Assembly: GCF_029227915.1 (NCBI RefSeq)
Contig: NC_079889.1
Location: forward strand, 3,100,001 to 3,164,000
Origin: Hydractinia symbiolongicarpus
Taxonomy: Eukaryota > Cnidaria > Hydrozoa > Anthoathecata > Hydractiniidae
DNA length: 64,000 nucleotides
Reading direction: 5' to 3'
Shown here: piece by piece, positions 23,542 to 35,608 of the stretch
Position numbering within the stretch: position 1 is the stretch's first letter
Layout of the letters: every line of letters starts with the position of its first letter
Program-made: the position numbers and the translations under genes
Notes under the pieces: generated by a model
Database searches by the model: none
What the model saw: only the letters and a program-made list of their open reading frames with translations
Told to the model about the DNA's origin: nothing

Positions 23542-23796
23542 GGTGGTGCGTGACCTTGTGGTTATGGCGTTAGCTTTGTAATCAGGGTCCGTGGTTCGGT
23601 CCACAGCGCAGGCATGTTTAGCAAGTGTCTTTACCACAGCTACGGGTCAACCCATGCCATGTGAGGGAAATTGGATGGGTATTGTCGGTGTATGTTTATT
23701 GTATGCATTCCGACACAGGAACCACATTGATAACAGTGTTTCCAAGACCGTGGCTATATCCTGTATAAATATTCGGAATAATAATAATAATAATAT
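23542..23796 (+). mobile_element. tRNA-derived SINE (family B) ending in (AAT)n
   Basis: The head has an A-box-like GTGACCTTGTGGTTATGGCG and a B-box GTGGTTCGGTCCAC. The centre (CCATGCCATGTGAGGGAAAT) is shared with the SINEs at 46838 and 59500. The 3' part (TTGATAACAGT, ATATCCTGTATAAAT) is shared with the SINE at 34188. The tail is AATAATAATAATAATAAT. The open frame across it is not a gene. Confidence 0.8.
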
Positions 23797-24340
23797 TGTT
23801 GCAAGGCATTTCATGAGTTAAAAAAATCAATTAATTATGTTAACGATTAAAAACGATCATGTCGATTTTACTAATACTGTTAAAGAGGATTAGGGAGTTT
23901 CTGAAGAGCTTAATGTGATCACTATCGCATCTGTTTATCACAGACCGATCATTCGTTTATTGAAAAGATTTGAAAAGAAGCGACAGAGACTTGTTAATAG
24001 GGCTATCAGATGTGTCAAATCTGCTATAGAAAATTACGTGAACACACGGTAAATGTGTACAATTCCCAATGCTTAACAGGCGCGAACGCATGCAACACCT
24101 AAGTGTTGAATTCGCTAATGAGGCCCTTTGAAATAATAATTGGATTTTTATTGAAAATTTATAAAGATTTATATGGATTTGTTTAAGCTATTAGTTTTAC
24201 GGTTTAATATTTATTTCGGTTTATTAGTTTTAAGAGTTACAGGCACGTATTAACGGAGCAGAATGGGGTATCGTTCCTTCTAGCTTATCAAAGCGTCGAT
24301 AGGAAGTACATAAGTTGATATATATATCTACGTGTATCAA

Positions 24341-24420
24341 CACAAGTCGACGCAAATCAACACAAATCGACACAAATTGACGCAAATCGAAACAAATCGA
24401 CTCAAATTGATACAAGTTGA
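24341..24420. repeat. 10-bp minisatellite, eight units
   Basis: Exact 10-bp register of CACAAATCGA variants from 24341 to 24420. The array stops six bases before the TC of the mini-Helitron at 24427. Confidence 0.9.
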
Positions 24421-24426
24421 TAAGCA

Positions 24427-24536
24427 TCTAAATTATAATACCCGTTTTTCTGCCTTTCTGTCACGCAAAATGGTACCGCAAGTAGTGAGACGCGCGCAAT
24501 GCTGTATAAAAAAGACGGGCGAACCCTAGCAATAAT
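24427..24536 (+). mobile_element. Mini-Helitron lacking its 3' hairpin
   Basis: Starts TCTAAATTATAATACCCG after A, with GTCACGCAAAATGGTACCG and GTATAAAAAAGACGGGCGAA. It then goes straight to CCCTAG, with the usual palindrome missing. Confidence 0.6.
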
Positions 24537-27500
24537 TTACGGTCCCGATATTCCACACAGATGTTTCTTCTTAATATATCTACGACTCTTATACGGTCCT
24601 GATATTAAAATCCTGATGTTTAATGTTGAATTATTGATTCCAGTATATATCGACAATTCAAGACAGCACTAAGAGAGCCAGGGAACTGGTTCATTTGTTG
24701 AATGTGTCAATTAGCTAAAAATATTGAGTTTTAGAGAAATAGAGTGATGTATATGGACAAAAAAAAACAATTTTTGTCCATTTAAGCCAAAAAAAATGAA
24801 TGAATAATAATAAAAACAAAATAAAAATAAGCTAAATTAATTCAATAATAGTTATTTCGCTCATTTTTTAATTTTTTTTTTTAACCATACTAGATTATTG
24901 TTCTTCATCATGTTTGGAACTTCACAGTCGCTTCCCTGTGGTTTTAAAATTTCAACGTCTCCTATAAACGTGTTAAATGTTTGTAAGAGAGAATTACAAA
25001 TAGAGCTTTTAACTCTAATTAACTATGATTACAAACCTTTTAAAATAAGATTGTTTTGTTTTGTTTAAATTCCAAGCAAATAAATCAAATAAAGAGGACG
25101 TGAAATAAAGTACTTGCGAATTGATGTTAATTAGGGGAATTTTGTGTTGTCAGTGTAGTAGATTTCACGGATTTGGATTTTTTTTCAAATTCACTGAAGA
25201 GAAATATGAAATTTTATTTGTCTTGAGAAAGTTTTACACATAAACTGCACGCACAGCTGTGGAGTGACTCCGTACACAACTCAGAATTATGTTCAATGAG
25301 GAACGAAGCCAGTGAAAGTAAAATGAAATTAAAATTGCTTATTATGCCCAAAAACAATCCAACTTACGATCTTTAATTAACGCGAATGACAAATTTTCAA
25401 AGCATGTAATAGGTAATTAACGCGAATCAGCAGTTTATAAATCCTTCTCATGCCACATAAGGTAAAACATTCTTTAAAACAGTTTGGTTATTCCCATGGC
25501 TCTAAAATTTTGACTTGAAAACATTTAAGTAATATTTACCTCGAAAATAATTCTGTAACGAAAACCTTCTGCGCGGTCATACGCAGGCGCACAAGTCGCG
25601 TTGTGGGCTCTTTATATGGGGTAAATTGGACCAAAATACTGTAACATTACGGCCAATATCTGTTGATACCAGTAGAAAGTACCAGTAGAATATTAAAATA
25701 TATTTCAAAAGCAACAGGGGTGTATTAGTTACTTTAATTACTCCTAAATGTGTTTTTTTGAAGACTATAATCATGCAACATTTATTTTAAAGCAGAATAT
25801 TAAGTTACGGATGTCCAAAAATATAAATATTTGACAACAGATTGACAGAATGACCGATGCGACCGCATAGCACACCGAAAGATTTAATTATACAAATGAC
25901 TGCTAGTGAAGAAATAATAGAAGTCGTAAGATTTCGGAATGGTCCAAAAAGACTTTGGAAATGGCGGCTAAATAGATCTGGTAACAGCGCATTGTGCAAA
26001 CTGCCTGCTAACTCGTATTACGTAAGGGAAAAAAGGATCTTATAAAATGAATATAAAAAAACAATGTCAATGAAATGTCAATAAAACCTTTGAACTCAAA
26101 TTAAGATTTTATTTATATTAAGATTTTAATTATTCCTGAATAGCTCATGTTATATGTTCATACGGATTGATGAGCCATTTAGTAGGATTGTGGCAGAGAT
26201 AGAAGCTAGGGATTAGCCATTTCAACAGCAAACACCTAAAAAAGAACAAAACGTACTGTTATGACACAAGCTTTAAAACCATTATTATTAAATGTCGCAT
26301 ACACAAAGCTTTCTTACCTAACAAGGGAAATTTTCCTTAGAAGTATGAATATACACAGTATATGTTCCACATTTCCAATTATGGCGGCTGAGAAGAATTC
26401 TAAATTTGTCATGTTGATAATTGGTCCTGCGTGTCGTTATTACTGAAAGGTTAAACACATGACTTAAAAAAAATTGTTTCAAATTGTTTAACTTCCACCC
26501 TAAATAAACTGTGTAATATTAAGCCGTTTCGAATTTTTTTGTAGATTTCATTTATTTGATATCGTATCCTGGTTTATTCTAAACATAAATCAAATGATGA
26601 ATTTCATTCAAATTTAACGCAATTCTTAAATTCGGATTATTATAAAAGACCATTTGAAATATCTGGAAAGAATATGGTCGTCATAGCACCATTTTTTACT
26701 ACTAGCTATCGGCGATGACGTTTGATGATGTACATATGATGTGAAAAATAGGCGTTTACTTGACAAGAAAAAAAGAAAAAAACAAAAAAGAAAATTCTAG
26801 TTGAAAAACTAGCCACATAATTTTCGCTATACATTCAGTGGAGCAAAGAAAATAACTTTATCGTTTATTTACAAGATAAAAATCAAAATATGTACATAAC
26901 TCCGAGTTTCACGCTGAGCGATCATCAGACGCACACCAACTTAAATATACCACCGTGCAGCCAACTTCTAGTTATTCAAAAATCCAAAGGATCAAACGGA
27001 GTACAACTTTATAAAACAAAGAAATATTTTCGAGGTTTTTTCTTGAACTCTATCCCGGAAAGAGCTATAAGCACACAGTCGATTTTTTCCTTATAAGAAA
27101 TGACAAAGTTTTGTAAAGGCTGTATAATTAGGGTTGTCGTTAGAACTTCTGCTCAGGGAAAGGATGATTTAATAACGAACAAACGATGATGGTATTCAAA
27201 GTGTTACCACTACCAAAATTACAAAGACGAAATTTAGTACAGAAACTCGAAAACCTTCCTAAAAATTTTCTGTTTTATATCTCTGTCACAAACTAGTTTT
27301 TCCCCCTTCCTTTTCTCCCTGTAAGGAAGTCCACCCAAGTGAGTATTTTTTTACGTGACTCTGCATTATTTTTGCTTGAAAAAATAACAACTAAGAACTA
27401 AGAACCTTCAATTCGAATCAAATTTTCTTAACTTTTAAATAGCGTGATATCATTAAAGTTAAACATGTTTCACAATTCCAATCGAAACTCAATCAGGATT

Positions 27501-28110
27501 TCTATTAAGCTGGAATTTTCTGTTTTGCAGATATTCCTACACAAAAGCCATTCTTTTGCTATAACTTAAAGCCTCGTGCTCACAACTTTTTCTTCTTAAT
27601 AAAAAAAATGGTAAAAAGATCAAACTTTTGAACCAATTTAAACAATGGTAAATTGTGGACAAACATAAAAAGTGATCACCCTACTCTTCAAACGTGCATC
27701 AAATTGAAGACGTAAAGAAGTGTCTAGCATAGTTGAGGCTAACTTATCATTGTTTAAACTTAGAAAGATATTAAACATTAATTAACATTTAAATAAATAT
27801 CATCATTAAAGTTTAATTAAGAACAAAATAAATAACAAAAAATATATAAACTAACAAAGATATTTTATGTTATAAAAGATAAGATTAATTAGAAGTGGCG
27901 CGTGCCGTACAGGAGCCAACATTTCCAAAATGGGAACACGTTTCTGCTCTTGTTTTTCGTTAAACATAAGAAATATAAAAAATATGACATACTTTTAAAG
28001 TCGCCATAAAAAAGAAGGAAACGATAGGGCGCATATATCATATTCATGAATCAAGACAGTTTAAAAATAATCTCAAAAAGCAATGTTAAGATTCCTAAAC
28101 AATATTCTAT
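24537..28110. other. Gene-poor AT-rich stretch
   Basis: Only short frames with no recognisable domains. The 62-codon frame at 25857-26045 is followed by AATAAA near 26081, but it has no other support. No RNA gene recognised. Confidence 0.45.
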
Positions 28111-28112
28111 TA

Positions 28113-29630
28113 CAGTGGAATCCCGTTAAAGCGGACACCATTGGGACAAAAAAAACTGTCCGCTTTAACGGGATGTCCGCTTTATAGAGAGTTTGTGTCA
28201 AATTTTATTTTAGATGAGATTTTGACCGAAAAAGGTGATTTATGCTTTTCTGGGCTTAAAGTAAGGAGTTAAGAGGCTAGGATTTGAGGGTATATAAGCT
28301 ATATTCAGAAACATTAATCAAACTTTACAAGAAAAAGTCTTTGATAGAGGCTTGCTTCTTGCATTTAATTTGTAGATCCTCATTCTTTTTTGTAACTGCC
28401 GTCAGCATTTTTTGACTTTCATCATCGAAAACGGTACAACGGCGCATTTTGTCCAACGTTGTGATGATTTCTTTGCAGCTCATCTGCTCTTCTTGTTCTG
28501 GCCCATAGTCGTCATTATCCTCGTCATCTTGGTCGTCGTCAGAAATTTCCTGAATCTGATCATCTGGCTTTTCTCGATTGCAGATTGCATCGATACTATC
28601 ATCTCTGACCTTCTGTCGCCAATCGATTTCTAATTCGTTAATCATGTGTTCTGATGCTGGAACGTTTGCGTCGAAGTTGACATATTCTGCTGCGGATAAG
28701 TCTGTGGTAAATTCCTTTACAAGTGCCTCAAACTCCAAATCATCATCTCCGTTATTTTCTTCTATCTCCTCGCTATCTCTTTTGATGCCACATTTCTGAA
28801 AACAATTTTTGATTGTCGAGCTGGATACTTCCTTTCACGCATCTTGTATCCAGCGAATAGCAACAAGCACGTTGATAGCCTTGACAATTTCAGTTGTTGA
28901 TGTGTTCTCCTGGATTCTTGCCAATACGTATTTAACAAGTTTTTTCTATATTTGACCTTGAAATTTTAAAAAGATGCCTGCATCTAGTGGTTGCAACCTC
29001 GAAGTTGTATTTTTCGGTAAAAAGACGATCTTGATCTGCGAGAATTGGCCAATAATGGATTCTGGATGACAGGGAGCATTGTCGAGAAAAAGGATCACTA
29101 TTCTATCCACGAGTACCAGCTTTCTGTTAAAACGTGTCAATACGGTTTCCATGACAGCCGATGTCATCCAAGACTTAGGATTAGAAAAGTAATGAACATC
29201 AGCAGGGCGTGAAGCATCCTTTAATCTTTTGAAACAGCGTGGTGATTTACTTTTCCAGATAACAATGGGTTCGTCAACTCTTTTGCCAGCTGCATTGACA
29301 AAAAAAGCGACAGTTAATCTTTGTTTCGATTTTTTGCCACCCTTTGCTTGTTTTCCTAAACTAATCCTTTATCTGGTAAGGCTTTAAAAAAACAGCCAGA
29401 TTCGTCCATGTTCCAAATGTTATCCAAAGAGTAGCCTTCAATCAATTCGTTTACCCTCTCTATCCAAGAAGAAACGGTTTCTGTAGATACATCTCCAGCC
29501 TCGCCAACAATGCGACGTTCTTTGATTGAGAAGGTGGATTTCCAGCGACCTAGCCAGCCATCAGAAGCTTTGATATCGTCAAATTCACTGCTCTTTAGTT
29601 GCTCTTTAATTGCAATCGCCTGTATCTACT
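28113..29630 (-). mobile_element. Tigger/pogo-type DNA transposon, truncated
   Basis: The 3' terminal repeat is at 28113: CAGTGGAATCCCGTTAAAGC preceded by TA, with an inverted repeat of the same sequence (TGTCCGCTTTAACGGG) 43 bases further in. Transposase sequence runs on the minus strand from about 29630 down to 28325. The other terminus and the N-terminal DNA-binding part are missing, so the element is broken near 29630. Confidence 0.85.
28325..29630 (-). pseudogene. Tigger/pogo transposase (DDE superfamily), inactivated
   Basis: In order on the minus strand: end of a CENP-B-type HTH (FDDIKASDGWLGRWKSTF), the first catalytic Asp in NIWNMDESGCFFKALPDKG, the second in LFLDNAPCHPE, the third in TSRLQPLDAGIF, then an acidic C-terminus ending QASIKDFFL. 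The three catalytic Asp residues are kept, but a +/-1 frameshift follows the DKGLV motif (about 29365) and two in-frame stops interrupt the 3' third (TAG near 28946, TGA near 28841). Domesticated Tigger proteins exist, but the breaks argue for a dead transposon. Confidence 0.88.
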
Positions 29631-30274
29631 ACCTCTCGACTTTATAACACCCCTGATGTCAAGAACATGCAAGTTTTGCGAACACAATCCTATTCCCTTG
29701 TTATAAACACTTCGTGATTTGTTAGCAAAGTTTACTTTATTGATATAGAAATTATCTTTGTTGGTACTTGTGGCAGCCTTCATTTTTGTTAACAGACATG
29801 ATTCTATCAATAGTCAGAAAGAAGATACTGATATTTGTCTATTGTTAGTGAAAATTCATACAACGTACCACAATTTTTAAACTCCTATGAACACGAAAAG
29901 AAAACAGCTCGACTTCACATAGGTATGTAGATTTAAGGACTGTAGAAACAAGGGCTAACCAAAGTTTCCATTAAGTTCTATTCTATCAATAAGAGTCTTT
30001 TTAACACTGATATTGGACAGTTTTATTACAATATCTTTATTTAAAACACTCATGATGCGACTTCCTTGCAATATTAAGCAAGGTGTACAGGTATTAAATG
30101 CCAAAAGACATTCTAAGCCTCTGTAACTCCAAACATCTCACATGAAGATACCTTCCGACTGATGCACACGTTATTTTGACATAGTTGATGCCAAGTTTTC
30201 CAACCTTAAAAAGAGAAATGGCCAGTGAAGAGAGAGCAAACAAGAAACCGCACGTTCAAGTTAAAAATTAATAG

Positions 30275-30694
30275 GAAACTTTCGATTATTACAACACCGA
30301 TGTTCTGCAAGAAATCGACAATGTTTTAAAACTCATTGAAGTAGGCAAGAAGACCAAGCTACTCAGAAAACTGGCCGATCTGAGGCAGAAGATCAGCCAG
30401 GGTAACAAACTCATCAGGATTGTGATAGGTCGCTTGCAGGATGGGACACCTTATCAGAATGTGTACAGACAATGGTAAGAAGATAAATCCTTCATCATAC
30501 CAACTTCATCCAATCCTTCATCATACCAACAACCCTTTCTTCCCCCGCCTCAGCCCCAACAGCCTTTTCATGTCACACATCCAAATAGCCCAGCCCAGGT
30601 ATCCAGATTCATCATCCACCATCACAAGACCTTGGGTGAACCAGTACTAGTCAAGAGGACCGAAGCGTGTAGAAACAGGGACATGGGAGAATAA
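30275..30694 (+). pseudogene. Gag-like ORF1 of the DIRS element
   Basis: 67 codons of helical, charged sequence (VLQEIDNVLKLIEVGKKTKL ... GTPYQNVYRQW) end at TAA 30476. The same frame then stays open for 71 codons, with PFLPPPQPQQPF, to a TAA at 30692. Assignment as gag rests on position and composition. Confidence 0.5.
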
Positions 30695-30739
30695 ATTGCC
30701 CAGCCACTGACAAACAATCAACAAACATCTAAAGAAAGT

Positions 30740-31810
30740 GAATCAAGTATTTTGTTTTCACCGTATTACCGTTTGGTTTGACAACAGCTCCTTACATAGT
30801 TCCAAAGTTACTTCGCCCTTTAGTTTATTTTTAGCATGACAAGGCTGCTTAAAATATCATTTACTTAAACGCTGGGATAGAGACTTCTTCTGAATGTTAT
30901 AAAATACTTGTTTAGTGAGAGACATGCTGCGTAAGGCAGGATTTGTACTATAAGAAAAGAATTTCTGCTGGGAACCCGACTCAGCCTGAATTTGATACAA
31001 ACATTTTAAAAGTCTATGAATAAAGAATTTCTTCTTTACTTCTTTATTTGAAAGTATCTCGCACGCCACCACACACCCGCTGATCTCTGTAAGAAAATTA
31101 GCTAAAATCGCAGGCAAAATCATTTCTACAGAATTTATTTTGGGTGACATTATTTGCTTAACGAATGTAGCAATCCATAGAATCGTAGAAAATCGTGGGA
31201 TGCTAGTTTCAATATCTTCAATTTCCCAGATGCACTTAAGGAGGCTATATTTTAGAGATAATTTTCGATTGCGTAACTGCCAGTGTTTAGATGAAAATAC
31301 CTTCAATTTTAACTGACGCTAGATCTTTGAAGATTTAAAGAAAGAATGCTCACTCCTTTGAAACAAAACAAAACAAAAGTTCTATTTGGCAACGATTGAA
31401 GACTTTAGAGTTTTGGTTTAATTCATTTAGAAAACAACATCAGTTCAAGTCCGTTTAGTGATAATTATGCGGCATCTAAGATAACTTCATCTGGGAGTAG
31501 TTAAAATTGAAATACAAAGTATTTCATCGAACATATTTGAATTATTAGAAGTTTATGATCTCTTTTAAAACCAACTGGATACCCAGATCCTTTAAGATTG
31601 ATGCTGTAAAAGTCTCAAAAATTATAGATTACGATGATTGGAAACTAGTCCAGAATGTTTCCACGTAGTCAATACAATATGGGGACCTTTACGATTGATT
31701 GTTTTGCTGGTTTTCAAGATAAGAAATATGATAGACTTGATTTAAAATTTCTTTGTCCAGGATCTTAGGGCGTAGATGCCTTTTTATTTTACTTGGATCA
31801 ATGAACACAT
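30740..31810 (+). pseudogene. Reverse transcriptase/RNase H of the DIRS element
   Basis: RT block FTVLPFGLTTAPYIV ... KLLRPL. The catalytic box, expected Y-L-D-D-G, reads IYLNAGI, so both aspartates are gone. Next come LRKAGFVL, the RNase H-type region HPLISVRKLAKIAGKIISTE, and later IIDYDDWKL and LGRRCLF blocks. Many stops. The 149-codon minus-strand frame at 30857-31306 is the antisense of this region and not a gene. Confidence 0.72.
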
Positions 31811-32394
31811 CTGTCTAGTGCTTCTGTGAACTGTTTGACAAAATTGAGAAAGATGAAGTTAAAGAATAGTAGTAATTTCACGGTACAAATCAGCTACATT
31901 TTGGGCATGACGCAGAACGAAAAATAAATCTAAAGCATTTATCAAAGACACCTTTTAGTCTTCGGCCCTTCAGGACGTAATAGATATAAAGGAGACTTGA
32001 TTGTTTTGAAGATTGATTCGGTACAGGCACAGGGTGCCATTGATAATGAAAAGCATCTGGTGCGAAATCGAAAGTTATCATTAAATCAAATATGTCTCAG
32101 GTGGTTAAAATAATACAACTGAAATAAAAGATGTGACACAGGCGGACAAAAAAAACATCATTAATTCTCTTTACTTTTAGCAGTTTTTCAAGAAAGTAAC
32201 GAAATTAGCCATTAAGACTTACGTTCTTTATCACAATGTCTACCTGCTATGTGGAAAACATCGCGAGAGAAGAACAATAATAAGAATTATGACAATTACC
32301 AACTCAATTCCGGAGATGGCACTGTCAATTTCCCGAAATTATTATTATTTTTTTGTAACGGAGAACATTGTTTATAAAAACAAATATAACATAT

Positions 32395-32512
32395 GGCCTG
32401 TTTATATAGCGAAAGGCCGTCGCTTCACAAGATTGCACATTGCCTGTTTATTGCACATGGCCTGTTTATATAACGAAAGGCCGCCGCTTCACAAGATTGC
32501 ACATTCCTATTC
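32395..32512. repeat. 64-bp tandem duplication
   Basis: GGCCTGTTTATATAGCGAAA and its near copy GGCCTGTTTATATAACGAAA are 64 bp apart. Both are followed by CGCTTCACAAGATTGCACATT. It lies inside the DIRS remnant. Confidence 0.85.
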
Positions 32513-32814
32513 ACTAACAATAACAATATTTTATAGAGGACTGATTTAATAAATTTAGATATTGTCAGAATCGATGTAATGTTATGTTATGTTATGTATT
32601 TCCCGAAATTGAAGCAATTCCTTAAAACCAATTTACATCTCACTTTACCTTATTTTGGTGATTCAATCTGGATCATTAGTGTTTGTTATAGAATTCGTAC
32701 TAGCATTTGCTATTGGATACAAATGAGTGCAATTCAAGTTTGTGCAACATGGTGCTGGAGGCAGGTAAGAAGCTGTGTCTGAAGCCAAGACAGAAGAAAG
32801 AACCAACAACTTCT

Positions 32815-33192
32815 GACTACATCTTTATGGATACCCACATGAAATTCTTCATATAAAAAAGCAAAATCGACTGGTACATAGACGGATATTTTTTGTTTTT
32901 TGCTAAGACAAGGACTAATTTATGTCCCGTTACGTTACTACAAAAATATTTCGATCAATGCCGAATTGCTGAAGGTTAAGATGAATTTATATTGAGGGTA
33001 GTCTCTTATTTTAAGTATCTAGATGTCTACAAACTAAGCTACACAACCGCTAGAGAAAACGTTTTGTACGCTGTTAAATACATCGAACTTAACCCTAAAG
33101 ATTTTAGATTGCACAGCTTAAGATCCGGCGGTGCCATTGCTGCAGCTAACTATGGGGCTAAAGATTATTTTAGAGACCAAGGACAAATATAA
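32815..33192 (+). pseudogene. Tyrosine recombinase (phage-integrase fold) of the DIRS element
   Basis: One frame with two stops: KSKIDWYIDGYFLFFAKTRT, then LCPVTLLQKYF, a stop, then YKLSYTTARENVLYA and FRLHSLRSGGAIAAANYGAK. The HxLR active-site signature (HSLR) is intact. The frame ends at 33192, before the region where the catalytic Tyr is expected. Confidence 0.82.
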
Positions 33193-33195
33193 AAC

Positions 33196-33884
33196 TACGG
33201 ATTAATTCGCACTCTATAAAGGGGTTTTTATCAAAAATAACTTGCAATCATTCTGTTAGTCATACAACAGAAAACACGTTCCATGTACACACATGACTAA
33301 CCTGGTGAAGCCGAGAACAATAACGAGGAAGTAAAAATTCCCTCACTAAGTATAATGTTACTATCGCTACATGACCTTTTGACGTAATCGTCTTCGATGA
33401 TTCACATGCAGGCCTTTACTGATAATCTAATATATGAAACAAACTTTTGATGAATTGAAATAAAAACAATGAGTTTGTTTTAAAATTATACATTATTAAG
33501 ATTCAATTTTGTAAAAATTTTCAATAAAATCCTATTGTTTGTAAAATGAAAGCCTTTTTTACGGTTACACGATGTTACTCCAGCTTTTAAAAGCATAGTT
33601 TTTTCACAACGTTTGTAATCTTTAGACACTGTTGTTGAAAAGGTCCTTCTAAAAAATTACAAAGTTTAACTGTATGATATTTTAGATACTCGCTTCGGTC
33701 CCATATATTTCTCTCCTCTTACCTCTAATTACTTTTTAGATTAGACACACATACGGCTAATTTTGAATTTGATCGCCACATGTAGTCACATTGGTTGTTT
33801 TTATATCAGAGTCGCGCATTTAGAACTTCTCGAAGGTTTACAATGTTTGCAGCGACTTAGCACTCAGATTAATTTAATAGATTC
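33196..33884. other. Spacer, nothing recognised
   Basis: AT-rich sequence with short frames only. The frame at 33763-33963 runs into the tandem duplication that follows and shows no domain. Confidence 0.45.
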
Positions 33885-34165
33885 ATACTCTCGAAACATG
33901 CTAATTGTTACTGACATCAACACGACGATTTTTCTCACATTTCAAAACTGGGCCACAACTTGAATTATTTCGTTGTGAGGGTGCGCAAAAATGCCACTAG
34001 CGAATTTCACACGCTCTCGACCATACTCTCGAAACATGCTAATTGTTACTGACATCAACACGACGATTTTTCTCACATTTCAAAACTGGGCCACAACGTG
34101 AATTATTTCGTTGTGAGGGTGCGCAAAAATGCCACTAGCGAATTTCACACGCTCTCGACCTGGCC
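33885..34165. repeat. 138-bp tandem duplication (two units)
   Basis: CTCTCGAAACATGCTAATTG recurs 138 bases later. The two units differ by about one base (ACTTGAATT versus ACGTGAATT), so the duplication is recent. The unit ends GTGCGCAAAAATGCCACTAGC ... CTCTCGACC and is related to the diverged segment at 20086-20170. Confidence 0.92.
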
Positions 34166-34187
34166 TACGTGTACGCAGAAGTAGCCA

Positions 34188-34480
34188 ACTGGTAGCCTTG
34201 TGGTAGAGCGTTCGTTTCCAGTGTTGGAGGTCTTGGGTTCAAACCTCAGCCGAGTCATTCCAGAGCCTGTAAAAGTGTGAATCTATCCTTTCTGCTTAGC
34301 GCTCAGCATGAGGATAGTGATATCTTAGGCGGTTGTCTAGTTGAGCGATTGTTGTGCTTACACGACTTTCGTAACTCAAATGGGAGCTTTAAATGTATAA
34401 GAACCCTTTTGCAGGACCCTCGTTGATAACAGTACCAATAGGAATTGAAGAGGTCATCCTGGGTGAATAATTACAATAAT
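34188..34480 (+). mobile_element. tRNA-derived SINE (family C)
   Basis: A-box TAGCCTTGTGGTAGAGCG and B-box GGGTTCAAACCTC lie in a tRNA-like head (34190-34245). Then comes an unrelated body, and a 3' part (TTGATAACAGTACCAATAGG, ATCCTGGGTGAATAATT) shared with the SINE at 23542. The tail is AATTACAATAATAA. Confidence 0.75.
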
Positions 34481-35600
34481 AACTTTGTAGTCCGCCGGCT
34501 GCAGAGTAGTACCCATTTCACCCTGTTGTTTGTGTCTGAAAATTGACAAAGATTCAGTTAATTTTGTACATGATTGTTGATATGGTTGGACAGATGCTAA
34601 CATTAATACTAAGTATGTATTTACATATAAAACTATAACTTTCTCTCTTTTCTAGTTTAAAAAATCATACAAAAGATTTATAAAAACGACTATGTATAAA
34701 TTATATGTGCAAAGCAGTTTATAAATTTTACTGCACGTCAATAATGAACCCTCAGTTGGTTATAAAAAACCAATTTTCTTATTCCTTACGACAGAAATAG
34801 ATCAGATATGAATTATTCTCACATCCGTCGGTAACATGTTGTAAAAATTCACCATGGATTTCAAAACGGCAGCTGATTCTGCGACGAATTGAATTCAGTG
34901 TGCAACATTATGTGTGCTAACCAAAAGTGTTTAACAGATGTTTGTCGTGCAGTTTCTTACGTGATAATTTTTGCCACACTTCGACAAGGATGTTATTTAT
35001 GTGCCAGCCATTTCATTATACCGTATAATGATTTATGAACACGTGTATGGAGAACACAAGCTAATGATTTTCTCAGTATTTACATCTCCGTTATAGGTTG
35101 CCTTCTAAAAGACTATACTCTCTCTCATTTGTCTTTAACTGTTCTGCTTTTTACATATATAAATGGAAAATCTATTTCTCATTTTCCAATAAATGCGCAT
35201 GGTCTTTTAATTTGGTCAGTTTCGATCTTTTATACATGCGACTTCTTTTACGCTTTAATGCAGGATCCATAAGGTGAAGTCTTTTTACTAAAAAAAAGGA
35301 AACATTTAAATATAATTTCTTGTTATGATCAAGGCACATTTTTGTAAAATGTTATCTAATATTAAGGACTTAAGCTTTTGCATTTGGTCAAAATAAAAGA
35401 AAACGTAAATTTGATGATGTTTCAAAAATGACGTTCACAAGCTGAGATATCACAGAAATTTATGAAAGATTGTGATAAAAATAATTAGTGCTGATGTTCG
35501 CTTCTTGACCCCTACTGCTATGATAAAATGTAAGTATATGATTTCGAAGGCATGTTACAGGACATATTACAATCAAGAGAACGCAATAATCCTTGAACCA
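34481..35600. other. Intergenic, no gene recognised
   Basis: AT-rich. If the LamG gene has another 3' exon it should lie here on the minus strand, but I could not identify one. Confidence 0.4.
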
Positions 35601-35608
35601 CTTTTTCA

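Larger units (their letters stand above)
30260..33195 (+). mobile_element. Decayed DIRS-type (tyrosine-recombinase) retrotransposon
   Basis: Degenerate coding remnants occur in the order of a DIRS/YR retroelement: a gag-like frame with a Pro/Gln-rich tail (30275-30694), reverse transcriptase and RNase H (30740-31810), and a tyrosine recombinase (32815-33192). All parts read on the plus strand with several stops and frameshifts. I could not identify split direct repeats or internal complementary regions at the ends. Confidence 0.75.

Noticed and set aside
23591-23821. 76-codon frame
   Set aside because: Lies wholly inside a tRNA-derived SINE.
24341-24420. CRISPR-like regular repeat
   Set aside because: The 10-bp units are contiguous without spacers, in a eukaryotic genome; it is a minisatellite.
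25857-26045. 62-codon frame followed by AATAAA
   Set aside because: No splice partner, domain or promoter; the signal is common in AT-rich DNA.
30857-31306. 149-codon minus-strand open frame
   Set aside because: It is antisense to the RT/RNase H remnant of the DIRS element, whose plus-strand translation has family motifs.
34190-34262. Possible functional tRNA gene
   Set aside because: A- and B-boxes are present, but the arms do not fold into a full cloverleaf by eye and a SINE body follows.
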